Source: Halopenitus persicus (lineage in GTDB: Archaea > Halobacteriota > Halobacteria > Halobacteriales > Haloferacaceae). Taken from it: a stretch of 64,000 bases of DNA. The stretch is taken from positions 1-64,000 of the forward strand of contig NZ_FNPC01000007.1 in assembly GCF_900107205.1 (NCBI RefSeq), in the 5' to 3' direction. Every line of letters starts with the position of its first letter. Position 1 is the first letter of the stretch. Shown here piece after piece: positions 17,196 through 25,370 of the stretch. The notes below the pieces were generated by a model. It was not told the origin of the DNA. It did no database searches and saw only the letters and a program-made list of their open reading frames with translations. Made by a program: the position numbers and the translations under genes.

Positions 17196-19343
17196 CTAGA
17201 AATCGGTTAGCTCTGGCTCACGTGTCCCTGAGAGTTCTTGTTGAATGATCGTGCGATCCCACCCAAGCGGAGAGAGGAGACTCTCTATCGCCCGGACAAG
17301 TTGCGTCTCGTAGTACGACGCATCGTACGACTCGATCTCTTCGTGGGCCAACGCGACCCGCTCTCGCGAGGTTTTCTCGTCGTCGACGACCACGTACTCG
17401 ATGTCCTGTCCTGGGTGGACAGCGAGATCCTGCTCCCGAACCCGCTTCAACGCCGCCACGTTCTGCGTGTTCTGCGTGTATCCCTCCAGCGGCTTGGAGA
17501 CACGATTCCGTTCGACGAGCTGCTTGACTGGCACCGTTCCAGCGTGGAGGCGCTTGATGGCGTCCTGGAGACAGTCGAGTACTGCATCCGGGGACTGAGT
17601 CGCGTCGAGTCGTTCGAGACAGTCCCGCTGGACGTCCTCGATGAATACTGGCGTCGACCGCTGCCGAGCCTCGATGCCTCTGATCTTGAACTCGTCGTCG
17701 CCAGCCACTTTGCCGAAGTACTTCGTCAACGCGCCGGCGTCGCTCTTGCGCTGCGGCACGAACGCTACCCAGTCGTAGTGGGATTCGTGTTCGAGCCGAA
17801 TCTCGACGCGTTCCGTGATCTCCGTCGCGAGCGTCTCGAGGTCTTCGCGATCACTATCGTCGACGTCGGGGTCCGGGGTCACCCAGATGGAGTCGACGAT
17901 GCCGTGAACAACCCGCCACCCACCGGCTTCTAGTCGTTGCTTTGCCGTCAACAAAATCTCGCGAGCGAACGCGTTGATCGCCTCGTGACACTCAATGCGA
18001 CCGAACTTCGCGTTGTTGAACCCTTGATAGCCGAAACAGGCGACGAGGATCCACTTCAGCGCTCCCGACCGCCCCTCGAGTTCCGCCAGTCGTTCCTCGT
18101 CGGGATCGTCCCGATCCTTCTCGCGACGAATGTCCGCCTTGATCTCGTCGCGAGCGTCGATGATCGGTTGCAGTACGTCGACGAGGTATCCATTGTCGTC
18201 GCAGATCGAGTATCCGAGACCAGGGACGTCGTCACGGTCTCGATGACAATCACACCGGATGACATCGGGCGACACGTTCCGAGTGCAGATGATGTTCGGA
18301 TATAGGCTCGAAAAATCGAGTTCGTGGACGTTCTCGTGCAGGCCGACCTCGGGTGCAAAGATGAAGCCGCCGCGGTCGGCGTCGTGGAGCGTTCCCATCG
18401 GCTTGAAGAACTCGTGACGCCAAGAGTTCCGCGGCACGAGCACGCCGCGGTCGTGCGCCTCACGGATCTGGATGGCGGTGAGGACGTTCCCGATCGACGC
18501 CCAGGCGAGCTCCTGGACGGGCTTTTTCGAGCGTGACACGAGATCGAGGACGCCGTCGAGGTTCGTCTCCCCGTAGAAGAACGTGTTCGACTCGTCGATG
18601 ATCGCCCGACCGGGCACGTTGTACCGCGCCGGCGAGTGACCGACGCGACCGTAGCTCGAGTACGTCGACCGGCTCGCGAGCTGTTGGTAGTCGACACCAG
18701 GCCATCGACTCAGCGAGAAGTCGTCGACGTCAGTGGTCGTCGCCATATCGTACAGCGTTGGAATGATCTCGCTCGTTGAACAGACCAGGATATCCGGATC
18801 GTGTGCTTCGAGCGCCCCCTGGACGGCGGTCAGGATATCAGTCGGCGAGCCGGTGACGGTGTCGCCGGCGACGGCCAACTCCCCATAGACGTTGTTGCTC
18901 GTTTCGGTCACCGGAACACTGAGCCGGAGCGTCGACAGCTCGCTCGCCGGCGTCGGATCGGCGCCGGTCTCCAGACAGTACCGGAACTCTCGCGAGAAGT
19001 CGACGTTGAAACAGGCGAGATCCCCGACTGGATAGGCCGACAGCTGGCGCGCTTGCCGGGCGAGTGGAATGACGCGGTCGATGTGGGCGACGTCGACTGC
19101 GAGAACGGCCTCCTCGTCTCGTCGAAAGCCGGGGCGTCGCGCAACCAGTTCGGTCGCGACGACGTCCGGGTGCTGGTCGTACACCGACTGGAGTGTCGTG
19201 AGGTCGAGGTCGGACGCTGGGTCGCGAGGGGCGACGTGGAAGCGTGGGGTATAGTCATGGCGCTCAGTTGCGATGGCGCCGTCGGCGGTTGCCTCCCACT
19301 CGAGGATGCGGCCGTCGTCAAGGAAGTCGATGGTGAACGACAT
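17196..19343 (-). CDS. polB: Family B DNA polymerase (PolB2-like) with degenerate proofreading domain
   Basis: 715 residues. Polymerase motif A is ELDFSSLYPNI, motif B is ALKWILVACFGYQGFNNAKFG, and motif C is HGIVDSIWV; the second, catalytic Asp of the usual DTDS is kept but the first is replaced by Ile. The 3'-5' exonuclease motifs are not recognisable: the place of DIE reads LRLSVPV and that of NxxxFD reads CSTSEIIPTL, so proofreading is probably lost. An adjacent origin and Orc1 suggest a replicon-borne polymerase; PolB2 members are also linked to lesion bypass. It shares a 35-bp promoter block with the RecA-like operon at 24246, which supplies a separate exonuclease. Confidence 0.92.
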   Translation of the reverse strand: MSFTIDFLDDGRILEWEATADGAIATERHDYTPRFHVAPRDPASDLDLTTLQSVYDQHPDVVATELVARRPGFRRDEEAVLAVDVAHIDRVIPLARQARQLSAYPVGDLACFNVDFSREFRYCLETGADPTPASELSTLRLSVPVTETSNNVYGELAVAGDTVTGSPTDILTAVQGALEAHDPDILVCSTSEIIPTLYDMATTTDVDDFSLSRWPGVDYQQLASRSTYSSYGRVGHSPARYNVPGRAIIDESNTFFYGETNLDGVLDLVSRSKKPVQELAWASIGNVLTAIQIREAHDRGVLVPRNSWRHEFFKPMGTLHDADRGGFIFAPEVGLHENVHELDFSSLYPNIICTRNVSPDVIRCDCHRDRDDVPGLGYSICDDNGYLVDVLQPIIDARDEIKADIRREKDRDDPDEERLAELEGRSGALKWILVACFGYQGFNNAKFGRIECHEAINAFAREILLTAKQRLEAGGWRVVHGIVDSIWVTPDPDVDDSDREDLETLATEITERVEIRLEHESHYDWVAFVPQRKSDAGALTKYFGKVAGDDEFKIRGIEARQRSTPVFIEDVQRDCLERLDATQSPDAVLDCLQDAIKRLHAGTVPVKQLVERNRVSKPLEGYTQNTQNVAALKRVREQDLAVHPGQDIEYVVVDDEKTSRERVALAHEEIESYDASYYETQLVRAIESLLSPLGWDRTIIQQELSGTREPELTDF

Positions 19344-19375
19344 TTGTTATTCACCAATCCACTGGGCATCCGAAT

Positions 19376-19410
19376 CCGATAAGCGACGGCGTGTCACTTC
19401 CGGGCTTCAG
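19376..19410 (-). promoter_or_regulatory. polB promoter block shared with the RecA-like operon
   Basis: The 35 bp beginning CCGATAAGCGACGGCGTGTC match the block at 24269-24303 at most positions (shared GATAAGC, GCGTGTC, CTTCCG and TTCAG). On the coding strand it contains CTTATCGG, a plausible haloarchaeal TATA box, about 33 bp before the polB ATG. Confidence 0.65.
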
Positions 19411-19471
19411 CAAACGGGCTCGAAAAGCGTCCTCAACGCCATATTCTAGCTTGTTGTCCGTCGTCGTCCGC

Positions 19472-19491
19472 TTCCGGAACGATTTCCGGAA
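19472..19491. promoter_or_regulatory. Double TTCCGGAA element upstream of polB
   Basis: Two copies of the palindrome TTCCGGAA at 19472-19479 and 19484-19491. Three more copies precede the Cdc6-like gene at 27264. Likely an operator or a small initiator-binding site. Confidence 0.45.
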
Positions 19492-19505
19492 TCCGTTAGT
19501 CGACG

Positions 19506-19546
19506 TTAACCAACACATCCGGGGATACGCACCGAATGTTGGTTAA
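19506..19546. repeat. 10-bp inverted repeat between polB and the tnpB element
   Basis: Arms TTAACCAACA (19506-19515) and TGTTGGTTAA (19537-19546) are perfect complements separated by 21 bases. It may be a regulator site, or mark the former junction at which the transposon entered. No gene lies in 19344-19662. Confidence 0.5.
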
Positions 19547-19588
19547 GACGTAGCAATGTAACAGCTGCCGCGGATATGCTGTAAACTA

Positions 19589-19760
19589 CCCTACCCTACT
19601 TCGCTCGGGGGCAATGGCCCCGCTGGCTCGTTGAGGGTAGGGCTTTCGCGTGGACTCCCGTTCTATGCCGTAGCGGAGGCAGGAGGGTTGTACTCCCCAC
19701 TCACGTTCAGTGTCCCGCGATTCAAGCGCACGTCTACGGGTGCGCCTCCGGTGTCTGCGT
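19589..19760 (-). ncRNA. Probable TnpB guide RNA (omegaRNA/reRNA) region at the right end
   Basis: By family knowledge the TnpB guide RNA overlaps the 3' end of tnpB and runs to the element's right end, with the guide taken from flanking DNA. The strong nested hairpin at 19589-19642 fits its scaffold. The limits given are approximate and rest on position and structure only. Confidence 0.4.
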
Positions 19761-20871
19761 TTTGCCGACGCCGGAGATACTGAAGGCCGATGTTCTTGGC
19801 AGCGTTGTAGTCGGCGTGGTTCTGGTAGCCACAGTCCTGACACTCGAAGTCCCCGCCGTGGCGGTTGTCGTCGTGGGTAAACCCACAGGTCGAACACCGC
19901 TTTGAGGTGTTCCGTGGGTCCACTTGGACGGCTTCGATGCCCTGCTCTCTGGCTTTGTATTCGACGTACTCGTAGAGGCGACGGAACGCCCAGAGATGGT
20001 GCCACGACGCCTGTGGGATGTTCTCACGAATGTCTGTCAAGTCCTCGAACACGATATGCGAACAGTTGTGTTCGGCGGCTTCAGCTACGATTTCGTTGGC
20101 GACACGATGCAGGAATATCTCGAAGCGTCCGTCCTCTTTGCGCTCGACGCCTGCTATCGCGTCGTGTGCCGCGCGTGTCCCGCACTGCTGGAGGTCACCA
20201 CGTCGCTTTTCGTACTCTCGCTTCCAGTGGTTGAACTCGTCTGCCGACCAGAACCGTCCGGTCGAAGCGACCGCGAGTTGGTTCACACCGAGGTCCACAC
20301 CGAGGACTGTTCTGTGCCCGGTCGTGGTGTCGGTGTCGTCGTCCTCTTTGAGCATCGACGCATGGAGATACCAGTCGCCGTCGCGCCGATGGAGTGTCCC
20401 CCGCCGAAACTCGTAGTCCTCGTTGGTGACGTACTTCGTCGGCGGTGTCTCGGGATTCTCCGGGAGAATATAATCGCACTCGATACGCCCGTCCGGTGTC
20501 GAGAGCGAAACGTGGTCACGGTGGAACGTGGCGCTTCGCTTGTCGTAGATGGCGGTATCAGCCGTGAAGGTCGGACGGGACGTATTTTGATCGTTTTTGA
20601 GTCGTTCGACGCCGCTCTTGATGGCTTCGACGGCTTGGCGAATCCCTTTCTGAACCAGATTTGCAGTCAACTCCGTGTCCTCGCGTAGCTGGTCGTACAG
20701 TGCATCTTCGGCCTTGGCTTTCGATGTAACGTGGTATCCGTCGTCACTATGCCAGCACCACTCGCTCGCCGTGTTGGCACAGTATTTGAATTGCTCGACA
20801 GTCTCCCGCAGGTATTCATCCGCGCCTTCGGGCGTGTCGAGCTTGATAACGGCGGTACGACGGTATTCCAC
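19663..20871 (-). CDS. tnpB: TnpB RNA-guided nuclease
   Basis: 402 residues from a GTG at 20871 (EYRRTAVIKLDTPEGADEYL follows). The longer open frame to 21162 runs through the left-end hairpin and is not used. The RuvC-like nuclease is intact: first Asp in VLGVDLGVNQLAVAS, Glu in HIVFEDLTDIRENIP, last Asp in HADYNAAKN. A four-Cys zinc ribbon sits between (CSTCGF and CQDCGY). TnpB proteins cut DNA next to a short target motif using an RNA from the element's right end, which favours retention of the transposon. It is apparently functional although its tnpA partner is absent. Confidence 0.93.
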   Translation of the reverse strand: MEYRRTAVIKLDTPEGADEYLRETVEQFKYCANTASEWCWHSDDGYHVTSKAKAEDALYDQLREDTELTANLVQKGIRQAVEAIKSGVERLKNDQNTSRPTFTADTAIYDKRSATFHRDHVSLSTPDGRIECDYILPENPETPPTKYVTNEDYEFRRGTLHRRDGDWYLHASMLKEDDDTDTTTGHRTVLGVDLGVNQLAVASTGRFWSADEFNHWKREYEKRRGDLQQCGTRAAHDAIAGVERKEDGRFEIFLHRVANEIVAEAAEHNCSHIVFEDLTDIRENIPQASWHHLWAFRRLYEYVEYKAREQGIEAVQVDPRNTSKRCSTCGFTHDDNRHGGDFECQDCGYQNHADYNAAKNIGLQYLRRRQNADTGGAPVDVRLNRGTLNVSGEYNPPASATA

Positions 20872-21073
20872 GATATTCTCACATATATTATTGAAGTCAC
20901 TTAATGACTGGGAGTAGGCAGGCACCAGTCTGGCGGCTAGTTGATACCAGGTCAGCTTCCTCCCCACCCTACTCGCTTGTGCTTCCGCCCGGGCCGGAAG
21001 CCCGGCGCTCCTTGAGGGTGGGGCCTCCGCCTCGAGTTTGGTGAAAGCCGCTTTTTTGACGAACCCCTTCGCT

Positions 21074-21427
21074 TCACTCTTGACGACAAACCCCGCCGTC
21101 GTAGAAGGAATCATCGCTTGAGAGATCGTCCTTGAGTGCGGGTATGGCGGATGACTGGTCAATCGATTCTCGGAGGAGTTTCAGGCGCATCGCTTCCTCA
21201 CGGCCGAGAATCGTTTTGACGGTGTCGTAGTCGGTACGGTCGTCGTAGTAGGCGTTGCTCAATCGCCGGCGGAACGTTTCCTCGTTTGCGAGCTCGTCGA
21301 GTTTGTTTTCTATGGTGTCGATGAGAAGCTGGGTTCGTGGGATATCGAGAACCTCAGCGACGGTATCGATGCGTTCGACGAGAGACTTCGGGGCGTCGAA
21401 CTCGACCCGGGTTTTCTCTTCGGACAT
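21074..21427 (-). CDS. Ribbon-helix-helix-like DNA-binding protein, 3' end altered by the transposon
   Basis: 117 residues. The N-terminus MSEEKTRVEFDAPKSLVERI followed by DTVAEVLDIPRTQLLIDTIE has the strand-helix-helix pattern of CopG/RHH antitoxins or regulators. The middle is charged (RRRLSNAYYDDRTDYDTVK). The last codons lie at the apparent left end of the tnpB element, so the original C-terminus may have been replaced. It is the third gene of an operon starting at 22212, 17 bp after the winged-helix gene. Confidence 0.65.
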   Translation of the reverse strand: MSEEKTRVEFDAPKSLVERIDTVAEVLDIPRTQLLIDTIENKLDELANEETFRRRLSNAYYDDRTDYDTVKTILGREEAMRLKLLRESIDQSSAIPALKDDLSSDDSFYDGGVCRQE

Positions 21428-21444
21428 TGCTCTGCGTGCTGGGG

Positions 21445-21861
21445 CTACGCGCTCACCGATGCTTCATCCCCATCGATATCGTTGATGAGCGGGTAGTCGA
21501 TGTGCATCTCGATCCGGTCGAACGGGACGATGGGTTGCATTGCCCCGCCGGGGCCGCCTTCTTTCAGTTCAAGAATACCCAGCGTTTCCAAGTGCTTCAG
21601 ATCCGAATGGACGTCGGACACATCACGGTCAACGAGACGGGCGGCCTCCCGCATACTTTCGGGTGCGTGTTCGGCGATCGCCTGAATGAGTTCGAGACGG
21701 AGCGGGGTGAGGCTGTCAACGAGATCGTCGTAGGTTCCGAACTGGAGTGTCGCCGCCCCGTCCTGGTCGTCGAGCGTGTCCGTCTCGGCGGCGTGGACGA
21801 ACTGGAGTGCGTCCTCACGGAGCTGTTCTCGGTCGCCAACGGTGATGTGGAGCGTGGTCAT
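21445..21861 (-). CDS. Winged-helix DNA-binding protein (HVO_A0114-like), putative antitoxin or regulator
   Basis: 138 residues. A winged-helix segment spans about LTPLRLELIQAIAEHAPESM, REAARLVDRDVSDVHSDLKH and LETLGILELKEGG, which is the usual pattern of haloarchaeal HVO_A0114-type regulators. It follows the small DUF6516-like gene by 33 bp and precedes the RHH gene by 17 bp. Paired with the upstream protein it probably forms a toxin-antitoxin or self-regulating unit; this is inference from layout. Confidence 0.65.
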   Translation of the reverse strand: MTTLHITVGDREQLREDALQFVHAAETDTLDDQDGAATLQFGTYDDLVDSLTPLRLELIQAIAEHAPESMREAARLVDRDVSDVHSDLKHLETLGILELKEGGPGGAMQPIVPFDRIEMHIDYPLINDIDGDEASVSA

Positions 21862-21894
21862 TTTTGGAGTGTCGTGGTGGCGGGTGGTGTATGG

Positions 21895-22212
21895 TCAGTA
21901 CGGCCGCGGCGGATTGCCCCCGACGGCCTCCCAGTACTCGTCTGCGCTCGCCCAGAAGTCGACGAGTAGTTCCTCCATCCCGGGAAACGTGACGTCGTCG
22001 ACGTCGCCAGCGGCGGTGTGATGTTCGTGTCCCTTCGTATCTTCGTGGGCGTTATCGAACCGGACGAGCGTGAGGTCCTCAAGAGTGCCCAGATGGAGCG
22101 TGTACTTCCAGCCTGACGGGTAGGTCTCGGTCGCCTCAGTCGGCCGGAGTACGACGTTCTCGACGAGACCAGCTTCGACGTGTGTGTACTGGAAGACCGG
22201 CTCTTGGGCCAT
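21895..22212 (-). CDS. DUF6516-like small protein, putative toxin
   Basis: 105 residues without Cys or membrane helices. The order of motifs (WKYTLHLGTLEDLTLVRFDN, HEDTKGHEHHTA, a final Pro/Arg-rich end) resembles haloarchaeal DUF6516 proteins, which are found next to HVO_A0114-type regulators. It is the first gene of a three-gene minus-strand operon. A short inverted GTTGGGAAGATGCCCAAC at 22220-22237 lies just upstream and could be its operator. Toxic activity is not demonstrated by anything in the sequence. Confidence 0.55.
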   Translation of the reverse strand: MAQEPVFQYTHVEAGLVENVVLRPTEATETYPSGWKYTLHLGTLEDLTLVRFDNAHEDTKGHEHHTAAGDVDDVTFPGMEELLVDFWASADEYWEAVGGNPPRPY

Positions 22213-22307
22213 CCCTTACGTGTTGGGAAGATGCCCAACACTATAAGACCAGCGGAGGTTCGTCGATACGCTACTGACCAACGGAACGGAGACTAGCTGC
22301 CCTATCG

Positions 22308-22988
22308 TCACAGAACTCTGGAATCGGAGAAACATCCTGTTGACGCGACTGGATCGAGTGACCGCATCGTGAAATGAGATTTCGAGCAGTATCGCTCTGC
22401 TAACCGCATCAAGGCCCTTGTCCGCCGGATATCCGCGACGTTGTGGCGTACGAGCGACTCGAAGTCCCCTTCTTCCCACGCGTCAACCGCTTCCTTGCTG
22501 TCTACGAACGGATCGAGTTCGGTTAATCCACTCCCGATGAGTTCCTCGTAGACGGCGGTCAAGGTCTCTCCCGACGTGTTGAACCGTGTCTCGAAGACGT
22601 CCATCGCGTCGATGTACGGCAGTTCTGTGAACGGCCAGTCGATATCGTGGTAACAGAGCCGCGTGCGGAGGAACGGGAGGTCGAACCCTCCGTTCCATCG
22701 TTCGCCATTGTACGCGACCAGCTTCACGTCTTGGTGAGTGAGTGTCGATTCGACAAACGCATCCATCTCGCTTAGCAAGATTCGTTCAGTCTGCTGGACC
22801 GATATCGAGACTGAGCTCGCCAATTCTTCGTTGACCCGTGCTTCGAGATTTGACGGCGGTGCTCGCCCGTCCGTATTGAGGAAGATCCGAGAGCCAACGT
22901 CCGTGTCGAACCCGATGACAGTCAGCTGGTCGTCGACGTCAAAGCCAGTTGTCTCGATATCGAACGCAACGGTGTCGAGTTCCGTCAT
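22308..22988 (-). CDS. Stand-alone DEDD 3'-5' exonuclease (RNase H-like)
   Basis: 226 residues from ATG 22988. The three exonuclease motifs are intact: ExoI AFDIETTGF, ExoII VAYNGERWNGGFDLPFL, and ExoIII in RHNVADIRRTRAL. It resembles the proofreading domain of family B polymerases as a free protein. It is the last gene of the operon RecA-like-DUF8156-exonuclease, and its ATG overlaps the previous stop. Because the nearby PolB has lost these motifs and shares a promoter block with this operon, it may provide exonuclease activity in trans. The frame continues upstream without a family-like sequence, so the ATG is preferred. Confidence 0.88.
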   Translation of the reverse strand: MTELDTVAFDIETTGFDVDDQLTVIGFDTDVGSRIFLNTDGRAPPSNLEARVNEELASSVSISVQQTERILLSEMDAFVESTLTHQDVKLVAYNGERWNGGFDLPFLRTRLCYHDIDWPFTELPYIDAMDVFETRFNTSGETLTAVYEELIGSGLTELDPFVDSKEAVDAWEEGDFESLVRHNVADIRRTRALMRLAERYCSKSHFTMRSLDPVASTGCFSDSRVL

Positions 22989-23299
22989 TCCGTGGCTCCA
23001 TCCTGGTGGTGCTCCTGCTCGTGGCTCGCTTCCCGTTGTTTGAGTGCCCGTTCGAGCTCCTCGAGGCGTTCCTCGTGGTCGTCGAGGCGGGCCTCCTGTT
23101 CGAGATCGATGCTGAGCAGCGCCGGCAGCAGCGGGTTCTGGTGGTTCAACAGCCCACTCGCGTCGGCGTGCTCGCGGGCGTACTCGAACAGCCGGTCGAA
23201 GCGCGGCTGGTCGCGACGCCGCAGTGCCCGGCGGAACTCCGCCCACCGCTCTTCGATGGCCCGAAGCGCATCCCGGTACGTCGGGTTTGTGCGCCCCAT
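22985..23299 (-). CDS. Small haloarchaeal protein (DUF8156-like)
   Basis: 104 residues from ATG 23299; the start MGRTNPTYRDALRAIEERW is typical of a conserved haloarchaeal family. The body is alpha-helical and charged, with a probable coiled coil in EARLDDHEERLEELERALKQ. It begins two bases after the RecA-like stop and overlaps the exonuclease start by four bases. A structural or accessory role in the repair operon is likely but no activity is suggested by motifs. Confidence 0.72.
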   Translation of the reverse strand: MGRTNPTYRDALRAIEERWAEFRRALRRRDQPRFDRLFEYAREHADASGLLNHQNPLLPALLSIDLEQEARLDDHEERLEELERALKQREASHEQEHHQDGATE

Positions 23300-23301
23300 C
23301 G

Positions 23302-24246
23302 CTATCGGCCTCCTGTCCCGGTCGCGGTCCACGCATCGAGCAAGGGATCCGCGGTGGCCGCCACCGTCTCACCATCAGCTGTGACGCCCGTCCCGACGCC
23401 CTCCGGAGTCCGCGTCGACGGCGTCGACGTCGTCGGTTCCACGCCGACCTGCGTGGCTCGCGCAGCGAGCAGCTGCCGCCAGTACGCGAACGTCGTCTGG
23501 TAGTACGCGCCGTCGTCAACGGGATAGACGAGCGTCTCGAAGTTTTCGCCGACGACCCGTGGGCCCATCCGAGTTTGCTCGCACTCGAGGTGATGGTCGG
23601 CGACCGTCACGACTGGCTCGGTGAATTCGTTTCGTTCGTTTCGCGTAACGAGCACCGAGATGTCGTATCCCTCGGCGTAGGTCGCTAACCGGGCGAGAGT
23701 ACGGGCTTGGAGAGTTTTCGCGTGAGTCTCGCCAAGGGTATCGTCGGCGCGGTACTGGGCGTCGACGGCCGGCGCGACGATGAGGGCGGGCGTGTGGGGC
23801 GACGTGTCCTCGTCACGACCTGGTGCTCCTCGACCGGCCGTCCCGGCGTCGGTGGTGGATATCTGGATCGACTTGTTCACTGCCGTCGGGAGATCACAGA
23901 CGGCGCCGTAGTGTTGGTAGGCGGTAAATCCACGGGCGACGTGGATTCGGTTGAGCAACCGTTGACTGGGCGCGATCTGAGCAAGTGTCGTCGTCGTCGC
24001 GTGACCATTTGTGTCGACCCAGAAGGCGGGTCCGTCGTGCAGGAGGAGATGGTCGAGTACGAGCGACTGCAGGATTGGGACGCCGCGGCCTCCCTCGACG
24101 TCGAGCAGCGTGATGCCGTCGCCGAGTGACGGCAACAACATCTCGTCTGTAGCCGGATCGGCCTGGTCAGCGAGGGACCGATTGCGGTCGGCGCCCCGTG
24201 TCGGCTGGTCCACCGCCAATCGGTTCGACGTTGAGTGTTCTCCCAT
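23302..24246 (-). CDS. RecA/RadA-like protein with degenerate ATP-binding site
   Basis: 314 residues from ATG 24246. The fold order resembles RecA-superfamily proteins: LLDVEGGRGVPILQSLVLDH replaces a P-loop region, FWVDTNGHATTTTLAQIAP follows, and a Walker-B-like strand ALIVAPAVDAQYR is seen, but a canonical GxxxxGKT is absent. Such ATPase-poor RecA relatives (compare bacterial ImuA, an analogy only) assist lesion-bypass polymerases. It is the first gene of an operon with the exonuclease and shares a 35-bp promoter block with polB. ATG 24246 leaves the TATA-like box about 27 bp upstream, so the mRNA is probably leaderless. Confidence 0.65.
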   Translation of the reverse strand: MGEHSTSNRLAVDQPTRGADRNRSLADQADPATDEMLLPSLGDGITLLDVEGGRGVPILQSLVLDHLLLHDGPAFWVDTNGHATTTTLAQIAPSQRLLNRIHVARGFTAYQHYGAVCDLPTAVNKSIQISTTDAGTAGRGAPGRDEDTSPHTPALIVAPAVDAQYRADDTLGETHAKTLQARTLARLATYAEGYDISVLVTRNERNEFTEPVVTVADHHLECEQTRMGPRVVGENFETLVYPVDDGAYYQTTFAYWRQLLAARATQVGVEPTTSTPSTRTPEGVGTGVTADGETVAATADPLLDAWTATGTGGR

Positions 24247-24268
24247 ACTCGAATAGAGGTCCACATTC

Positions 24269-24303
24269 CCGATAAGCCGCAGCGTGTCGCTTCCGCGTTT
24301 CAG
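24269..24303 (-). promoter_or_regulatory. Promoter block of the RecA-like operon, shared with polB
   Basis: The sequence beginning CCGATAAGCCGCAGCGTGTC matches 19376-19410 over 35 bp. On the coding strand CTTATCGG lies about 25-30 bp before ATG 24246. Confidence 0.65.
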
Positions 24304-24476
24304 GGAAGGCACGAGACAGATACTGACCCTGACTCAGCCGTCGAGTTTCCTGGGTCAATCGATTGTTTCCAAGAATGTTTCCAGGATATCCATAGTACCT
24401 GCTGACGAATACTCAGTTGTAGTGGGTATTGAGAGAGGCTCTTTTTTGGTACTTATTCGGGTCCATGATCGGTGAT

Positions 24477-25370
24477 TCATTTCGAGTGATAGCAGTCGTT
24501 GGGGAGAATGGGCATGGCTCCGTAGTATTCCAGTGTTTCCCTTAGTGATTGGTACTGGGTTGAGATTAGTTCGCTCATTGCCTCCCCTGCTTTCCGGATA
24601 TGCTCGTTTCGATTCCCTGCCCCAAAGTCGTACTCCGCGTGCTTCTTGTATTCGTGTAGAAACTTTTCGACTTGGAAATCGGGGACTCTGGTGTCTGACG
24701 TTATAATCGGCGCATTCGTTACCTGAGTCCTCTCTCGCTTTTTCTCCGTGAGGGTGTAATAGTGATATTCGCCGTCGCGCTCTACGACTTTCAGGCCATT
24801 CTCTGCTATTTCGGGGTCCATCCACAATATTTCGCCTTGGAAGTCTCCACCTGTGTATTCGGCTACGAAAACCTCTCGCAGCCAGATTGTGAGCTGTTGA
24901 GGATCGACTTCAGCCCAGTTCCGAGATATGTCTGAAAGCATTTTCTCCATCTCAGGAGACTCCTTGACCTCGTCTACGTAGGCCCTTTTCTCCGAACGGA
25001 TTTCTTGGATCTTCTCGCCTATGTTTTCAAGTAGCTGATTTAGATCGTGCGGTGCTTGCTCATCTAAATGATGCTCCAAAAAATGATCCTTCAACGTAGT
25101 CGAGACTTCATCTGGGTAGGGCCTGAAACCATAACCTGCGAGCTCAGCAACAAGTGATTCGGTACCTCCGTCGGCACCAAGCGGTGAGGAGGCCCTGTAA
25201 GATGGCAGGTTATTGAGCCAAGGTTCCAGAACTTGTTCACGAATGTCGTTCGTGTGCCGTATCCTAACCCTGGTCCGGATATCCTTTCTCAAAGTCCAGT
25301 AGGTTGCGCCTGCTATCGAGAGTGTAGCTAATATCCCGCCGATGGTGAGAACGGTTTCTAGAGACACCAT
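24477..25370 (-). CDS. Membrane-anchored hypothetical protein
   Basis: 297 residues. One N-terminal membrane helix (VLTIGGILATLSIAGATYWT) is followed by a cytosolic, mostly helical charged region (RKDIRTRVRIRHTNDI onward; LLENIGEKIQEIRSEKRAY looks like a coiled coil). In the C-terminal third a beta-rich segment (GLKVVERDGEYHYYTL) resembles no family I know. The gene is AT-richer than its neighbours and stands alone between repair genes, which suggests acquisition; many defence proteins have such an anchor-plus-sensor plan. Confidence 0.7.
   Translation of the reverse strand: MVSLETVLTIGGILATLSIAGATYWTLRKDIRTRVRIRHTNDIREQVLEPWLNNLPSYRASSPLGADGGTESLVAELAGYGFRPYPDEVSTTLKDHFLEHHLDEQAPHDLNQLLENIGEKIQEIRSEKRAYVDEVKESPEMEKMLSDISRNWAEVDPQQLTIWLREVFVAEYTGGDFQGEILWMDPEIAENGLKVVERDGEYHYYTLTEKKRERTQVTNAPIITSDTRVPDFQVEKFLHEYKKHAEYDFGAGNRNEHIRKAGEAMSELISTQYQSLRETLEYYGAMPILPNDCYHSK

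Larger units (their letters stand above)
19560..21090 (-). mobile_element. IS1341-type (IS200/IS605 superfamily) element carrying only tnpB
   Basis: The element has tnpB but no tnpA transposase. Both ends hold a GC-rich hairpin of similar design. The right-end hairpin (19589-19642) has outer arms CCCTACCC and GGGTAGGG and an inner GGGGC/GCCCC stem. The left-end hairpin (20962-21023) has outer arms CCCCACCCT and AGGGTGGGG with an inner CTTCCG/CGGAAG stem. The right-end region next to the tnpB stop is where the guide (omega/re) RNA of such elements is encoded. Exact ends are not resolved; the left end appears to merge with the 3' end of the small DNA-binding gene at 21074. Mobilisation would need a TnpA in trans. 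Confidence 0.75.

Noticed and set aside
20872-21162. N-terminal extension of TnpB
   Set aside because: The extra 97 codons run through the left-end hairpin and are not TnpB-like; the GTG at 20871 gives family length.
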